Counted from the stretch's first letter, positions 15,750-24,143 are shown. The stretch: 64,000 bases of DNA from an uncultured Phascolarctobacterium sp. (GCA_949299135.1 CASFZG010000003.1:1-64000), one strand, 5' to 3'. A program made the numbers and translations. Notes: generated from the sequence alone by a model not told the origin.

Positions 15750-16565
15750 TTACAACATCCTTGCAACTTTTAAATTTTCAGGTATATCAAAAATTTGTGA
15801 ATCAATAGTATTAGAAAATAATTTAATATCTATTACTTTAGCGCCACCAATTTCAACATCATTTTCAAATGTTTTCATATCATCAATACGGATATATTTA
15901 GCTAAATTATTATTGCTAAAATAAAATCTCGAAGTAGCTTTTAAAGCATAATTAGATGGCATTACAAATTCCTCATAAACATAAGTCGTACCATCAATAA
16001 TATCTCTTTCGCTCCCATTATAAACATAGCACATATTCTCTTTTACAGGTATTCCCTCATATTCATAACCAGTATCTTCATTATATTCAGGTAATATTGA
16101 ATTAAAATCAATCATTAATAAATCAAAATACATATCAAACATAGTATGATTTCCATAAACTGATTTAGGAAATTTTTGAATGGTATTTTTACTACTCCCT
16201 CTTGTTTCTCCATCAAACGAACTGCCATCAAAAACCTGACCATTTTTAACAAAATAACTGTAAATAAACACGCCATCGTCAATTAAATAATTTTTAATTT
16301 TTTGACCTTTTTTCACAAATTCATTACTAAAAAGTTTTTTCTTGCCTTCTTTTGCCAAAGTTACAATTTCATCTTTTATAACGAAACTTTGTCCTGGCAA
16401 TTTATTGTTTTCCTTAACTTGATAAGTAATTATAAAATTTTCACTTCTAAAAATATCTGCTACATTATCAGTTAACTTTTCAGAGCAAAATGCTATGTTG
16501 CAAATTAATACCAGTAAACCTAATATACACATTTGCAATACCTTATTAATAAATTTTTTCATCAT
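15750..16565 (-). CDS. LolA-like outer-membrane lipoprotein-sorting-type protein, 271 aa
   Basis: Signal peptide (MMKKFINKVLQMCILGLLVL..), then a beta-rich domain with the pattern of LolA/LolB-like proteins: repeated strands such as KKLFSNEFVKKGQKIKNYLI, YVYEEFVMPSNYALKATSRF and YFSNNNLAKYIRIDDMKTF. The ending IKLFSNTIDSQIFDIPENLK matches the usual C-terminal strand of this superfamily (variable strand, then FDIP). The similarity is at fold level, so transfer of lipoproteins is not claimed. A Cys at residue 27 (IAFCSE) could be a weak lipobox. It is the second gene of the operon. Confidence 0.6.
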   Translation of the reverse strand: MMKKFINKVLQMCILGLLVLICNIAFCSEKLTDNVADIFRSENFIITYQVKENNKLPGQSFVIKDEIVTLAKEGKKKLFSNEFVKKGQKIKNYLIDDGVFIYSYFVKNGQVFDGSSFDGETRGSSKNTIQKFPKSVYGNHTMFDMYFDLLMIDFNSILPEYNEDTGYEYEGIPVKENMCYVYNGSERDIIDGTTYVYEEFVMPSNYALKATSRFYFSNNNLAKYIRIDDMKTFENDVEIGGAKVIDIKLFSNTIDSQIFDIPENLKVARML

Positions 16566-16578
16566 GATTAACCTCCCA

Positions 16579-17688
16579 TCAAAATACGCTTAATTCTAAT
16601 TTGCTATTGCTTATACTATCTATAAACATACCCCCTTTTATATGTTTTTTTAATAATTCAACAAGCACATGCGGTTTTTGCAATGTATCAACATCAACTA
16701 TTGCCTTATTATTCTTATATTCTCTGATGTGTACATTTTGAATACCTGCCATATTTTTTAATATATTTATAACACTTTCAATATCATCATAATTATTACA
16801 ATTAATTATTAACTGTACTGTGTCATAAGCTTTAGCCGCAAGTTTTCTAAATTTGTTTGCTATGTTTTGCGCAGCTTTATCAGCAACAACTTTTATAGCT
16901 TTATTTTTAGCCCTTATTTCATTTTGTTCTATTCCGTTTCCATCAACTTTAAAAGTTTCAACTATTTCACCCGTATCAAACTTTATAATTTTTATTGTTA
17001 AAATAGCTTTACTATTCATTAGCATTGTTTCAGTATATGTACCATCATTATTGGGCAAATAAATAGTATTGCTATCTAATTCATTTTTACCAATTACTAA
17101 ATAATCAATCCCATATTCTTCAACTTCTCCAAGAAAATAATTATCGCCATTGTAGATACTGTTTAATAAATCAGAATTTTTTAATTTTGCTAATAAATTT
17201 ATATCTGCAACATGATTAAATCCTAATTTAATTAGTTTTTCATTTATTTGACTTTCCGTTATACTATCGTTATCAATATAAGAGTAACCATAATCTGTAG
17301 TTTCATTTTTTAGAACTACTACCGCAACCCTTGGGTCATTAAGTTGAGCAAGCATATTTAATTTATCCATTAATTGGGAATTTGGATTAGTATCTACATC
17401 TATCCGTGTTGTAACAAAATATCCTGTCGAATCTGAATATTCTTTTAATATTTCTATATTTTTAACAAAACCTTGTGAATTGGTATATATCGAATCTAAT
17501 TCTACAACTGCGTTTTGCGTCAATGTATTTGAATCAACAAAAGCACCTACAACATTTTCTACTGCATTACGCATCGCATCACGTACAGCGCTATTTTTAT
17601 CAATACCAACTCCGTCAACAGTAACTTCTTGCGCAAAAACACAATTGGAACAGCAAAGTAATATAAATAATAACAAATATTTTTTCAT
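16579..17688 (-). CDS. FlgT/CsgG-like exported protein, 369 aa, first gene of the operon
   Basis: Signal peptide with an FAQE cleavage site. The N-terminal domain resembles FlgT-N/LPP20: VTVDGVGIDKNSAVRDAMRN, AVENVVGAFVDSNTL, NSQGFVKNIEILKEYSD and a YFVTTRIDVD strand (residues ~20-110). A middle CsgG/FlgT-M-like domain carries DPRVAVVVLKN, EEYGIDYLVIGKNELD and ILTIKIIKFDTGEIVETFKV (about 115-290). A C-terminal domain of about 80 residues resembles a DUF2066/secretin-type alpha-beta fold. FlgT is a flagellar H-ring protein in Vibrio, but no flagellar gene is nearby, so this is a relative with another job. Start: ATG after GGAGG, rather than the in-frame TTG six bases before. Confidence 0.78.
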   Translation of the reverse strand: MKKYLLLFILLCCSNCVFAQEVTVDGVGIDKNSAVRDAMRNAVENVVGAFVDSNTLTQNAVVELDSIYTNSQGFVKNIEILKEYSDSTGYFVTTRIDVDTNPNSQLMDKLNMLAQLNDPRVAVVVLKNETTDYGYSYIDNDSITESQINEKLIKLGFNHVADINLLAKLKNSDLLNSIYNGDNYFLGEVEEYGIDYLVIGKNELDSNTIYLPNNDGTYTETMLMNSKAILTIKIIKFDTGEIVETFKVDGNGIEQNEIRAKNKAIKVVADKAAQNIANKFRKLAAKAYDTVQLIINCNNYDDIESVINILKNMAGIQNVHIREYKNNKAIVDVDTLQKPHVLVELLKKHIKGGMFIDSISNSKLELSVF

Positions 17689-17720
17689 CCCCAATTATCC
17701 TCCGGTCGTTATTTTTTTAA

Positions 17721-17744
17721 TACAATAAGGTGTACATTTTGGTA
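17721..17744. promoter_or_regulatory. Operator-like 24-bp palindrome, copy 1
   Basis: Begins TACAATAA and ends TTTTGGTA; the most degenerate of three copies, lying in the leader of the exported-protein operon just before its first gene. Confidence 0.6.
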
Positions 17745-17756
17745 AAGATTAAAAAT

Positions 17757-17780
17757 TACAATAACACTTACTTTATTGTA
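17757..17780. promoter_or_regulatory. Operator-like 24-bp palindrome, copy 2
   Basis: Begins TACAATAA and ends TTTATTGTA. Same length as copies 1 and 3; starts 36 bp from copy 1. Confidence 0.65.
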
Positions 17781-17822
17781 TAATTTTAGTAAAAAATTAA
17801 CATGAAAAAAACATAATTTCAT

Positions 17823-17872
17823 GCTATAATAAATTAAAATACACTTACAATAAAGTACACTTTTTTGTAAGT
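17823..17872 (-). promoter_or_regulatory. Promoter of the exported-protein operon, overlapped by operator copy 3
   Basis: A 30-bp near-perfect palindrome (17843-17872, one mismatch between 14-bp half-sites, core TACAATAA...TTTTTGTA) covers the putative -35 TTGTAA (17845-17850). A 16-bp spacer leads to -10 TATAGC (17823-17828). Such overlap suggests repression by a dimeric regulator. Confidence 0.6.
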
Positions 17873-17940
17873 ATATAGTACTATTTTTTTCATTTGCACT
17901 ATATTTTAAATATATTTATTTCTTTTTTCAAAAGCAAAAA

Positions 17941-17979
17941 TACCTGTAACTAGATTAAAATAAAATCTAATTACAGGTA
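17941..17979. terminator. Hairpin terminator between the operon promoter and the NlpC/P60 gene
   Basis: Inverted repeat TACCTGTAA.TAGATT / AATCTAATTACAGGTA with T-rich flanks on both sides. No plus-strand gene ends here, so its transcript is unknown. Confidence 0.7.
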
Positions 17980-18018
17980 TTTTTATCTAAAAATTTATAT
18001 ACACATTGTAGAAAAAAT

Positions 18019-18052
18019 AAACTACCAACAGGGCGAACCTGATTGGTAGTTT
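18019..18052 (-). terminator. Terminator of the NlpC/P60 gene
   Basis: AACTACCAA / TTGGTAGTT hairpin followed by TATTTTTTC on the minus strand. Confidence 0.88.
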
Positions 18053-18060
18053 ATGCTTGG

Positions 18061-18729
18061 TTAGATTATGCGGCAGGCGCCGTAATAACGGGCACCCCAG
18101 TAGCCGGTAAATGCAGAAGCAACCGTTACGCCGGTGCTGGAACCTGCATGGATAAACTGGCCGTTGCCGAGATAAATGCCGCAATGCGACGGTCCGGGTT
18201 CATAAGTGCTGAAGAAAATCAAATCGCCCGGGCGCAGCTGGCTGGCGCTGATTTGTTTGCCGCTGTACATCTGCACGTCGGCAGTACGCGGAATATTGAT
18301 GCCCGCACGCGCGAAAGCGTACTGGGTAAAACCGGAGCAGTCAAAACCATAAACGCTGGTACCGCCGAACACATACGGAGTACCGATTACGCCATAAGCC
18401 GCACGGATGACGTTTCTGATGGTTGCGCTCCTGCCGGAACGGTTAGGAGGCATCGGCTTGTTCATCAAAGCCGTATAGGTAGCTTCGCCGATAATTCCGT
18501 CGATTTCCAACTGTTTATCCGCCTGGAAGCGTTTGACAGCGGCTTCCGTTTCAGAACCGAAATCACCGTCAAGCAGTTTAATTTCGTATTTCAATTCAAC
18601 CAGACGTTTTTGAATGGCCAGAACTTCGGGGCCATTATCTCCATATTCAAACGAGGCCAATGCAGTCGCCATGTTTGCTAAACAGAGTACACAAGTAAAT
18701 ACCAGACAAAGTAATCCTTTTTTTACCAT
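18061..18729 (-). CDS. Exported peptidoglycan hydrolase: PG-binding domain plus NlpC/P60
   Basis: About 222 residues. A signal peptide (MVKKGLLCLVFTCVLCLANM) is followed by a PG_binding_1 domain (about 28-85: YGDNGPEVLAIQKRLVELKY, LDGDFGSETEAAVKRFQ). The C-terminal NlpC/P60 endopeptidase domain (about 105-222) has the catalytic Cys in YGFDCSGFTQYAF, His in GPSHCGIYLG and a second His in QFIHAGSSTG. Such enzymes split stem peptides, usually gamma-D-Glu-diaminopimelate bonds, during growth or separation. The start is the ATG eight bases after AAGGAAG; upstream in-frame codons would break the signal peptide. Single gene between two terminators. Confidence 0.93.
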   Translation of the reverse strand: MVKKGLLCLVFTCVLCLANMATALASFEYGDNGPEVLAIQKRLVELKYEIKLLDGDFGSETEAAVKRFQADKQLEIDGIIGEATYTALMNKPMPPNRSGRSATIRNVIRAAYGVIGTPYVFGGTSVYGFDCSGFTQYAFARAGINIPRTADVQMYSGKQISASQLRPGDLIFFSTYEPGPSHCGIYLGNGQFIHAGSSTGVTVASAFTGYWGARYYGACRII

Positions 18730-18800
18730 CCACATCACTTCCTTGCGCCTTTTATAAACAAGTAAATTATACCACAAAAACGGTCTGCTGTAAACCAAAA

Positions 18801-19733
18801 CTACCGTTTGCCAATGTGTCTGCCGACGATGTACAACGGTCTTTGCTTAACTTCTTCAAAAATGCGTCCGATATATTCGCCCAGAATGCCGATACCTACC
18901 AGCTGGATGCCGCCGAGAAAGAGTACGCTGGCCGTCATGGTTGCCCAACCGGGCACTGCGTCCATTGCAACATATTTTACATAAAGCACGTGTAAAACCA
19001 GCATAAAGCTGATTAAACCAAACACAATGCCGATATAAAATGCCCAGCGCAGCGGTAAATTTGAAAAAGATGTAATTCCGTCCAGCGCAAAATGCAGCAT
19101 CTTATGCAGATTAAATTTAGAGTGCCCTGCAAAACGCGGCGGCGCGGTAAACTCAAAAGTTGCCGTTTTAAAGCCCAAAGTATTTACCAGCCCGCGGATA
19201 AAACGTGCGCGCTCGCGGTAGTGCCTGAACGCCTCCACAGCAATTTTGTCCATCAGGCGGAAATCACTGCCGCCCGGTGTAATCTCCACTTTGGAAAGCG
19301 AATTGATAAGTTTGTAATAAGCTTTTGATGTCAGGTTCTTAAAAAAAGAAGCGTCCTCCGTCGCCGTGCGCACCGTCTGCACAATCTGATAGCCGTCCTC
19401 CCACAGCTTCAAAAGCTCCGGCACAAGCTCGGGCGGGTGCTGCAAATCGCCGTCCATGGTAATAACGGCGTCGCCGTCCGCGTGGTCCAGCCCGCAGGTC
19501 AGCGCAAGCTGGTGCCCGTAATTGCGCGACAAAAAATACACCTGCACATGTTCATCCTGCTCCGCCAGCTCTGCCAGAATCAAATGGCTGCTGTCGCTTG
19601 AGCCGTCATCGACAAAAATCAGTTCATAATCGTAGGGCAGCGCTTCCATTACACTGCTCATGCGTTTATGGAACTCATGCAGGTTTTCTTCTTCGTTATA
19701 AACAGGTACTACAAACGAAACAAGCTTCTTCAT
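18801..19733 (-). CDS. Membrane-bound family 2 glycosyltransferase (GtrB/ArnC/DPM-like)
   Basis: About 310 residues. The N-terminal GT2 domain (VSFVVPVYNEEENLHEFHKR, then the ELIFVDDGSSDSS and VITMDGDLQHPPEL metal/nucleotide motifs) is typical of polyprenyl-phosphate sugar synthases. Two C-terminal membrane helices follow (about 230-252 and 265-290), ending in EYIGRIFEEVKQRPLYIVGR, the usual signature of the GtrB/ArnC/DPM1 branch. These enzymes load a sugar onto undecaprenyl phosphate at the inner membrane for transfer to an envelope polymer. The sugar cannot be read from sequence. An AAGGTGAG site sets the start at the ATG at 19733; the in-frame upstream codons are ignored. Confidence 0.92.
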   Translation of the reverse strand: MKKLVSFVVPVYNEEENLHEFHKRMSSVMEALPYDYELIFVDDGSSDSSHLILAELAEQDEHVQVYFLSRNYGHQLALTCGLDHADGDAVITMDGDLQHPPELVPELLKLWEDGYQIVQTVRTATEDASFFKNLTSKAYYKLINSLSKVEITPGGSDFRLMDKIAVEAFRHYRERARFIRGLVNTLGFKTATFEFTAPPRFAGHSKFNLHKMLHFALDGITSFSNLPLRWAFYIGIVFGLISFMLVLHVLYVKYVAMDAVPGWATMTASVLFLGGIQLVGIGILGEYIGRIFEEVKQRPLYIVGRHIGKR

Positions 19734-19826
19734 TTTCAGACTCACCTTAAACTTAATTACCATTATATTATATAACAACTTTAAGCAAATTGTAAGCGCC
19801 GGTTATGAAACAGCGGTGAATTTTGC

Positions 19827-19858
19827 AAAAAAATAAGGCCGGTAAAATTACCAGCCTG
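19827..19858 (-). terminator. Terminator of rnpB
   Basis: AGGCTGGTAA / TTACCGGCCT hairpin followed by TATTTTTTT on the minus strand, just downstream of the RNase P RNA. Confidence 0.85.
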
Positions 19859-19865
19859 TATTTGC

Positions 19866-20224
19866 GTAATACGAGTGCTCAATAAGCCGGGTTCTGTTCC
19901 GCAAAGCGGCAGCAATCATTTATCTAGGCCGGCAATTACTTGCAGGCTCAAGCGACACAACCCGGAAGGATCAGCGGGCCGCTTCATCCCTTCCCTATTT
20001 GGTCTTGCTCCGAATGGGGTTTACCTAGCCGCCCGGTTACCCGGACGCTGGTGCGCTCTTACCGCACCGTTCCACCCTTACCTGCCGAAGCAGGCGGTAC
20101 ACATTTCTGTGGCACTATCCCTGAGGTCACCCTCGCCGGACGTTATCCGGCATTCTGCCCTGTGGAGCCCGGACTTTCCTCTTACGGCACAAAGCCGTCA
20201 GCGATTGCCTTTCACACTCATACT
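19866..20224 (-). ncRNA. rnpB: RNase P RNA, A (ancestral) type
   Basis: The catalytic RNA of RNase P, which trims tRNA 5' ends. On the minus strand the conserved 5' block AGGAAAGTCCGGGCTCC, the GGTAAGGGTGGAACGGTGCG and GTAAGAGCGCACC blocks, the AGCAAGACCAAATAGG region and the 3' block ACAGAACCCGGCTTAT are all present in order. The 5' GAGTGT pairs with the 3' GCACTC as helix P1. The layout follows the A-type fold of most bacteria rather than the B-type of Bacillus, which fits a Negativicute. Ends are placed from P1 and may be off by a few bases. Confidence 0.96.
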
Positions 20225-20231
20225 GCAAGTA

Positions 20232-20260
20232 ACTTTAGCATAAAAAGGTTAAATAGTCAA
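20232..20260 (-). promoter_or_regulatory. Promoter of rnpB
   Basis: TTGACT (20255-20260), 17-bp spacer, TAAAGT (20232-20237), placed about 8 bp before the RNA 5' end. Confidence 0.75.
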
Positions 20261-20264
20261 GCCA

Positions 20265-20525
20265 TTATTTAAAGCGTTCGTCCTCGCTTATTTCGTACTC
20301 AAATTCTTCCCAGTCTTCGCTGTTTTCGTTTTCGTAATACTGCCCGTCTTTATAAATAATGTCATCCTGCGTGTAGGGGTGTTCCTCCGCATTATGCGGA
20401 TTATCGCCGCGCGCGGAAGGCGGAAGATTGTCCGGATTATAAAGTTCATCCTTTTCCTTTTTCTCCAGCCATTCCCCGACGACGCCAAGCAGCGCCAGAA
20501 ACGCTCCCAGAAAGAACCATTCCAT
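20265..20525 (-). CDS. Small acidic membrane-anchored protein, 86 aa
   Basis: An N-terminal hydrophobic helix (MEWFFLGAFLALLGVVGEWL) is followed by a very acidic tail rich in Glu, Asp, Asn and Tyr (for example YENENSEDWEEFEYEISEDE). No family recognised. The ATG at 20525 sits five bases after AGGGTGAG; an in-frame GTG three codons earlier is the alternative. It follows yhaM by 16 bp and is probably the last gene of that operon, ending next to the rnpB promoter. Codon use and linkage support a real gene. Confidence 0.65.
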   Translation of the reverse strand: MEWFFLGAFLALLGVVGEWLEKKEKDELYNPDNLPPSARGDNPHNAEEHPYTQDDIIYKDGQYYENENSEDWEEFEYEISEDERFK

Positions 20526-20541
20526 AAAGCTCACCCTGCTT

Positions 20542-21465
20542 TTATGCGTTGGTTAAAAGATAACGCTGCAACATTTTATTAAATTCCCACGGATTTTTGC
20601 CGTCCGTTTTTTTGTACTGGTTCATAATTGCGTCCAACTCGTCGGCGTAATGCACAATAAACGCTTCTTTGGTGGCGCAGGCAACCGGCGAACCTTTTTC
20701 CGGCTCTCCATGGTGCGCCAGCACGATATGCAGCAGGTGCTGCAATTTAGGGCCGGTAACGCGCGCTTTGGCTGCCGCCTCCTGCACCATCGCCGCGCTC
20801 ATGCTGATGTGCCCCAAAAGCCGCCCTTCCGTCGTATACGGGAAGCCCATGGAAGCGGAAATTTCGCGCAGCTTGCCTACATCGTGCAGCAACGCACCGG
20901 CAACAATTAAGTCCTTATCCACGCCGCCGATGGTATCCGCCATGTTGGAAGCCAGCGTCGCCACATCGACAGAGTGCTGCAAAAGCCCACCGATATAGGC
21001 ATGGTGCAAGCGCATGCCTGCCGGATTACGCAAAAAGCGCTCGTAGGTTCCGCCTTCGAAAACATTATCCAGCACCAGGCGCAGCCCCGGCGTTAAAACG
21101 CTTTTAATCAGGCGGTCAAACTTATCTTTATAAGCTGCATGGTCAAAATCGCCTTCCGGCAGCAGGTTGCTGATGTCGTCCTCCGGCACAATGTCGCTGA
21201 CTTTTTTGATAATAACCTGCAACGCCATTTCGCCGCTGAACTTGTTAATATCCACGCTGCCGCTGACCATCATCGGCGCAGGGCCGTCCATGTCGCGCAG
21301 TTTTTCAACAATCGGCGCTTCAAAAGTAATAAACGGTATTTTGCCGCTGTTGTCCTCCAGTAAGCCGCGGGCAAATGGCGCGCCGTTGCTTGATGTGCCC
21401 ACGCGCTGCACCCTCATCAGTACGGACTGGCAGATTTTTGCGCCCGCTTTAAATTCACTAATCAT
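20542..21465 (-). CDS. yhaM: 3'-5' exoribonuclease YhaM family (OB fold plus HD domain)
   Basis: About 307 residues. The N-terminal OB-fold nucleic-acid-binding domain (about 10-90, with VGTSSNGAPFARGLLEDNSG) is followed by an HD phosphohydrolase domain (about 150-300). Metal-binding residues are seen in LRLHHAYIGGLLQHSVDVAT, ALLHDVGKLREI and LLHIVLAHHGEPEKGS. YhaM is a Mn-dependent 3'-5' exonuclease of Firmicutes acting on RNA and single-stranded DNA. The start is the ATG eight bases after GAGGT; an in-frame TTG lies five codons upstream. Located 19 bp after the nif3-like gene, in a trmK-nif3-yhaM operon. Confidence 0.92.
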   Translation of the reverse strand: MISEFKAGAKICQSVLMRVQRVGTSSNGAPFARGLLEDNSGKIPFITFEAPIVEKLRDMDGPAPMMVSGSVDINKFSGEMALQVIIKKVSDIVPEDDISNLLPEGDFDHAAYKDKFDRLIKSVLTPGLRLVLDNVFEGGTYERFLRNPAGMRLHHAYIGGLLQHSVDVATLASNMADTIGGVDKDLIVAGALLHDVGKLREISASMGFPYTTEGRLLGHISMSAAMVQEAAAKARVTGPKLQHLLHIVLAHHGEPEKGSPVACATKEAFIVHYADELDAIMNQYKKTDGKNPWEFNKMLQRYLLTNA

Positions 21466-21484
21466 ATATTTGTACCTCAATTCG

Positions 21485-22279
21485 TCAATATTGCTTAAAA
21501 AGTAAGGTTTCGCGCGCCGTCAGCACCTGTGCGCCCAGCCCGGCTGACGCAAGGCGCAGCGCAATTTTATCGGCCAGCACCGTCACCACCGGCAGCTCCG
21601 TTCCCTGATGCGTGGCATCAACTAAATTCAGCCCGCTGAACACGGCATTCTGCGCTTCGTGGTATTTAATGTCGCCGGTAACGTAAGTATCCGCGCCGTG
21701 CTCTAGCGCTTCGGCAACAAAATCAATGCCCGCACCGCCGCACAGGGCAACCTTGTGCACCATTTTGCCCGCGCTGATGCCGGTTACAAAATCCAGACCC
21801 AGCACGCGCTTAACCATAGCGGCAAAATCATCAAATTCCATTTTCTGCGGCAATGTGCCGACGCGCCCCAATGAGCCTCCGTCATCACCGCCATTAACCA
21901 GCGTGGTTATGTTTTGCAGCCCAAGCTTTTCCGCCAGCACGTCGTTAACACCGCCCAGCACGCTGTCAAGGCTCGTGTGCGCGCTGTACACGGCAATGCC
22001 GTTTTCAATGCATTTTAACAGCAATGCGCTTTGCCAGCTGCTGTCGCAGATAGCCTTCAGCGGCTTAAAAATCGGCGGATGGTGCGTTACCAGCATGTCA
22101 ACCTTCTGCGCAACCGCCTGCTGGACAACCTCCGGCGATACATCCAGCGCAACCATGATTTTTTTTACGGCGTTATCCCTGCGGCCGATTAAAAAACCGG
22201 CGTTGTCCCAGCTTTCGGCCAGTTCGCGCGGGGCGATGCCGTCCATAATTTTTATAATGTCATTTACAACCGCACTCAT
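21485..22279 (-). CDS. Nif3-like dinuclear metal centre protein
   Basis: A 264-aa member of the Nif3/YqfO/YbgI family (formerly DUF34), the short form without the inserted PII-like domain of Bacillus YqfO. Metal-binding motifs: MLVTHHPPIFKPL (two adjacent His), YSAHTSLDSVLGGVNDVLAE, and the C-terminal DATHQGTELPVVTVLAD. Substrate unknown; a role in metal or GTP cyclohydrolase I-related chemistry has been proposed for the family. It overlaps the end of trmK by about 20 bases, the usual pairing in Firmicutes. Confidence 0.93.
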   Translation of the reverse strand: MSAVVNDIIKIMDGIAPRELAESWDNAGFLIGRRDNAVKKIMVALDVSPEVVQQAVAQKVDMLVTHHPPIFKPLKAICDSSWQSALLLKCIENGIAVYSAHTSLDSVLGGVNDVLAEKLGLQNITTLVNGGDDGGSLGRVGTLPQKMEFDDFAAMVKRVLGLDFVTGISAGKMVHKVALCGGAGIDFVAEALEHGADTYVTGDIKYHEAQNAVFSGLNLVDATHQGTELPVVTVLADKIALRLASAGLGAQVLTARETLLFKQY

Positions 22280-22958
22280 GCCTCAATTCCTCCAATCCGG
22301 CATAAAGCTCCTGTAATTTTTTATATTTTTCGCTTTGCTGTGCCTGCGCGCTTTTTGCCATGCTGTCCAGCGTGTGCTTGTAAGCGTTTTGCAGTTTTGC
22401 CAAATGCTTTGCTAAAAGCGGCGGGCGTTTTTCCAGCAGCCGCGGGCCTATTTCATATTCCAAATCGCTGTGCGCTGCTTCTTCGCCGTGCTCCAGCAAA
22501 ATAATTTCGTACAGATGCTGCGGTTCTTCCGCCAGCGCTTCGTCCGCAATGCGCCAGCCGTTCTGGCACGCCCATTTGCGCAAGCCCGCAGTGCCAGCCA
22601 TGGGCTGCACAATTAAAAATTTCAGCGCCGCCGCAACTCCGGGCGCTTCCTGTAAAATTTCAATAATCGTGCTGCCGCCCATACCGGCGATAACAGCACC
22701 GTCAGCTTCGCCCGGCTTTAACACCGTCAGCCCGCTGCCCATGCGCACTTCAATTTTATCGCGCAGGCCGTACATGCCGATATTGGTCTGCGCCGCACGG
22801 CACGGCCCTGCCGCAATATCCGCCGCAACGGCGGCTTTAATTTGCCCTTTTTGCAGCAGCCACACCGGCAAATACGCGTGGTCGGTACCGATATCCGCCA
22901 GCACGCAGCCATGCGCCACCAGTTTTGCCACTGCTTCAAGCCTTGCTCCTATATTCAT
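22260..22958 (-). CDS. trmK: tRNA (adenine-22-N1)-methyltransferase TrmK
   Basis: A 232-aa SAM-dependent methyltransferase that makes m1A22 in the tRNA D-arm, mainly in Firmicutes. Visible: ARLEAVAKLVAHGCVLADIG (SAM-binding loop start), DHAYLPVWLLQKGQIKAAVA, the DGAVIAGMGGSTIIEILQ motif that replaces the usual DPPY, and a C-terminal coiled helix (PLLAKHLAKLQNAYKHTLD). It leads the trmK-nif3-yhaM operon. A TATAAT box lies about 35 bp upstream; the promoter spacer and the RBS region form an inverted repeat, ACCCTCCGG/CCGGAGGGT. Confidence 0.94.
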   Translation of the reverse strand: MNIGARLEAVAKLVAHGCVLADIGTDHAYLPVWLLQKGQIKAAVAADIAAGPCRAAQTNIGMYGLRDKIEVRMGSGLTVLKPGEADGAVIAGMGGSTIIEILQEAPGVAAALKFLIVQPMAGTAGLRKWACQNGWRIADEALAEEPQHLYEIILLEHGEEAAHSDLEYEIGPRLLEKRPPLLAKHLAKLQNAYKHTLDSMAKSAQAQQSEKYKKLQELYAGLEELRHECGCK

Positions 22959-23024
22959 AAACCCTCCGGATACGTTTTGTTTACATAAGTAAATTATAAC
23001 ATACCGGAGGGTCTTTTAATAATT

Positions 23025-24143
23025 TCAGTTCAGTTTTTTCACAAATTTTTTAATGCTCAGCCCAAGCGTCAGCAGGATAAACACCAATAGCGCCGCTACC
23101 TGCCCCCACAAAAACGCCAGCCCGTTACCTTTTAAAAAGATGCCGCGCAGAATTTGCAGGTAATACGTCAGCGGCAGCACATCACCCAGCCAGTAAAAAA
23201 TCTGCGGCATGGATTCGCGCGGAAACACAAAGCCCGACAGCATAATACTGGGCAGGATGACGAAAAACGACATTTCCATCGCCTGTATCTGCGTGCGCGC
23301 ATAGCTTGATATTAAAACGCCCAGCGTCAGCGACGCGACGATGAAAAACAGCGACAGCACATACAAGAGCAGCAAACTGCCGCGCACGGGCACGTCAAAC
23401 ACAAACAGACCCACCATCAGCGCCACCGTTATCTGCACATAGCCGACAAAAATATAGGGAATGATTTTGCCGAGCATCAGCTCCCACGTTTTCAGCGGCG
23501 TTACCATCAGCTGCTCCAGTGTGCCGGTTTCGCGCTCGCGCACAATCGCCATGGAGGTTATCATTACCATCGTCAGCGTTAAAATTGTGCCCATCAGCCC
23601 CGGCACCATGTAAAACGCCGTTACAAAATCCTGATTGTACCAGGCGCGCACACGCACGTCGTACAAATTTGGCGGCGTGCCGTGCAAACCGCTTTTTTCA
23701 GCCCGCGCCTCCTGCGATTTTAACATGCCGATAGACTGCGCCGCGCTGATTGCCGATGCCGCCGACTGCGAATCGGTAGCGTCTACCAGCACCTGTATGG
23801 GCGTGGGGCGGTTATGCTCCAGATTGCTGTCCAAATCGGGCGGTATGATGATGCCGACCTTAGCGTCGCCGCTGTCCAACCTGTAATTAACGCCGTCAAA
23901 GCTGTCCTCAACAAATTCAATGTCAAAATACTCGCTGGCGGTAAAGCCCGTTAAAAGCTCGCGGCTTTCCTGCGTCAGCGACTGGTCGAACACCGCCGTT
24001 TTTAAATGTTTAACGTCCGTGTTAATGGCAAAACCGAAAATTATCAGCTGCATAACGGGCATGAACAGCATAATGCCCAGCGATAATTTGTCACGCCGCA
24101 TCTGGATAAATTCTTTTTTTAAAAGCGCCAGCAGCCTGTTCAT
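23025..24143 (-). CDS. ABC-2 type transporter permease (YhhJ-like)
   Basis: A 372-aa permease: an N-terminal membrane helix (SLGIMLFMPVMQLIIFGFAI), a large extracytoplasmic domain of about 130 residues, and five further membrane helices from about residue 175. The ABC-2 signature VRERETGTLEQLMVTPL lies before the last helices. The layout (one helix, large loop, five helices) is that of YhhJ/YbhS/YbhR permeases, which work with an HlyD-like adaptor and a TolC-type channel to move drugs or other compounds out of diderm cells. It overlaps the ATPase gene by four bases. Substrate unknown. Confidence 0.92.
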   Translation of the reverse strand: MNRLLALLKKEFIQMRRDKLSLGIMLFMPVMQLIIFGFAINTDVKHLKTAVFDQSLTQESRELLTGFTASEYFDIEFVEDSFDGVNYRLDSGDAKVGIIIPPDLDSNLEHNRPTPIQVLVDATDSQSAASAISAAQSIGMLKSQEARAEKSGLHGTPPNLYDVRVRAWYNQDFVTAFYMVPGLMGTILTLTMVMITSMAIVRERETGTLEQLMVTPLKTWELMLGKIIPYIFVGYVQITVALMVGLFVFDVPVRGSLLLLYVLSLFFIVASLTLGVLISSYARTQIQAMEMSFFVILPSIMLSGFVFPRESMPQIFYWLGDVLPLTYYLQILRGIFLKGNGLAFLWGQVAALLVFILLTLGLSIKKFVKKLN

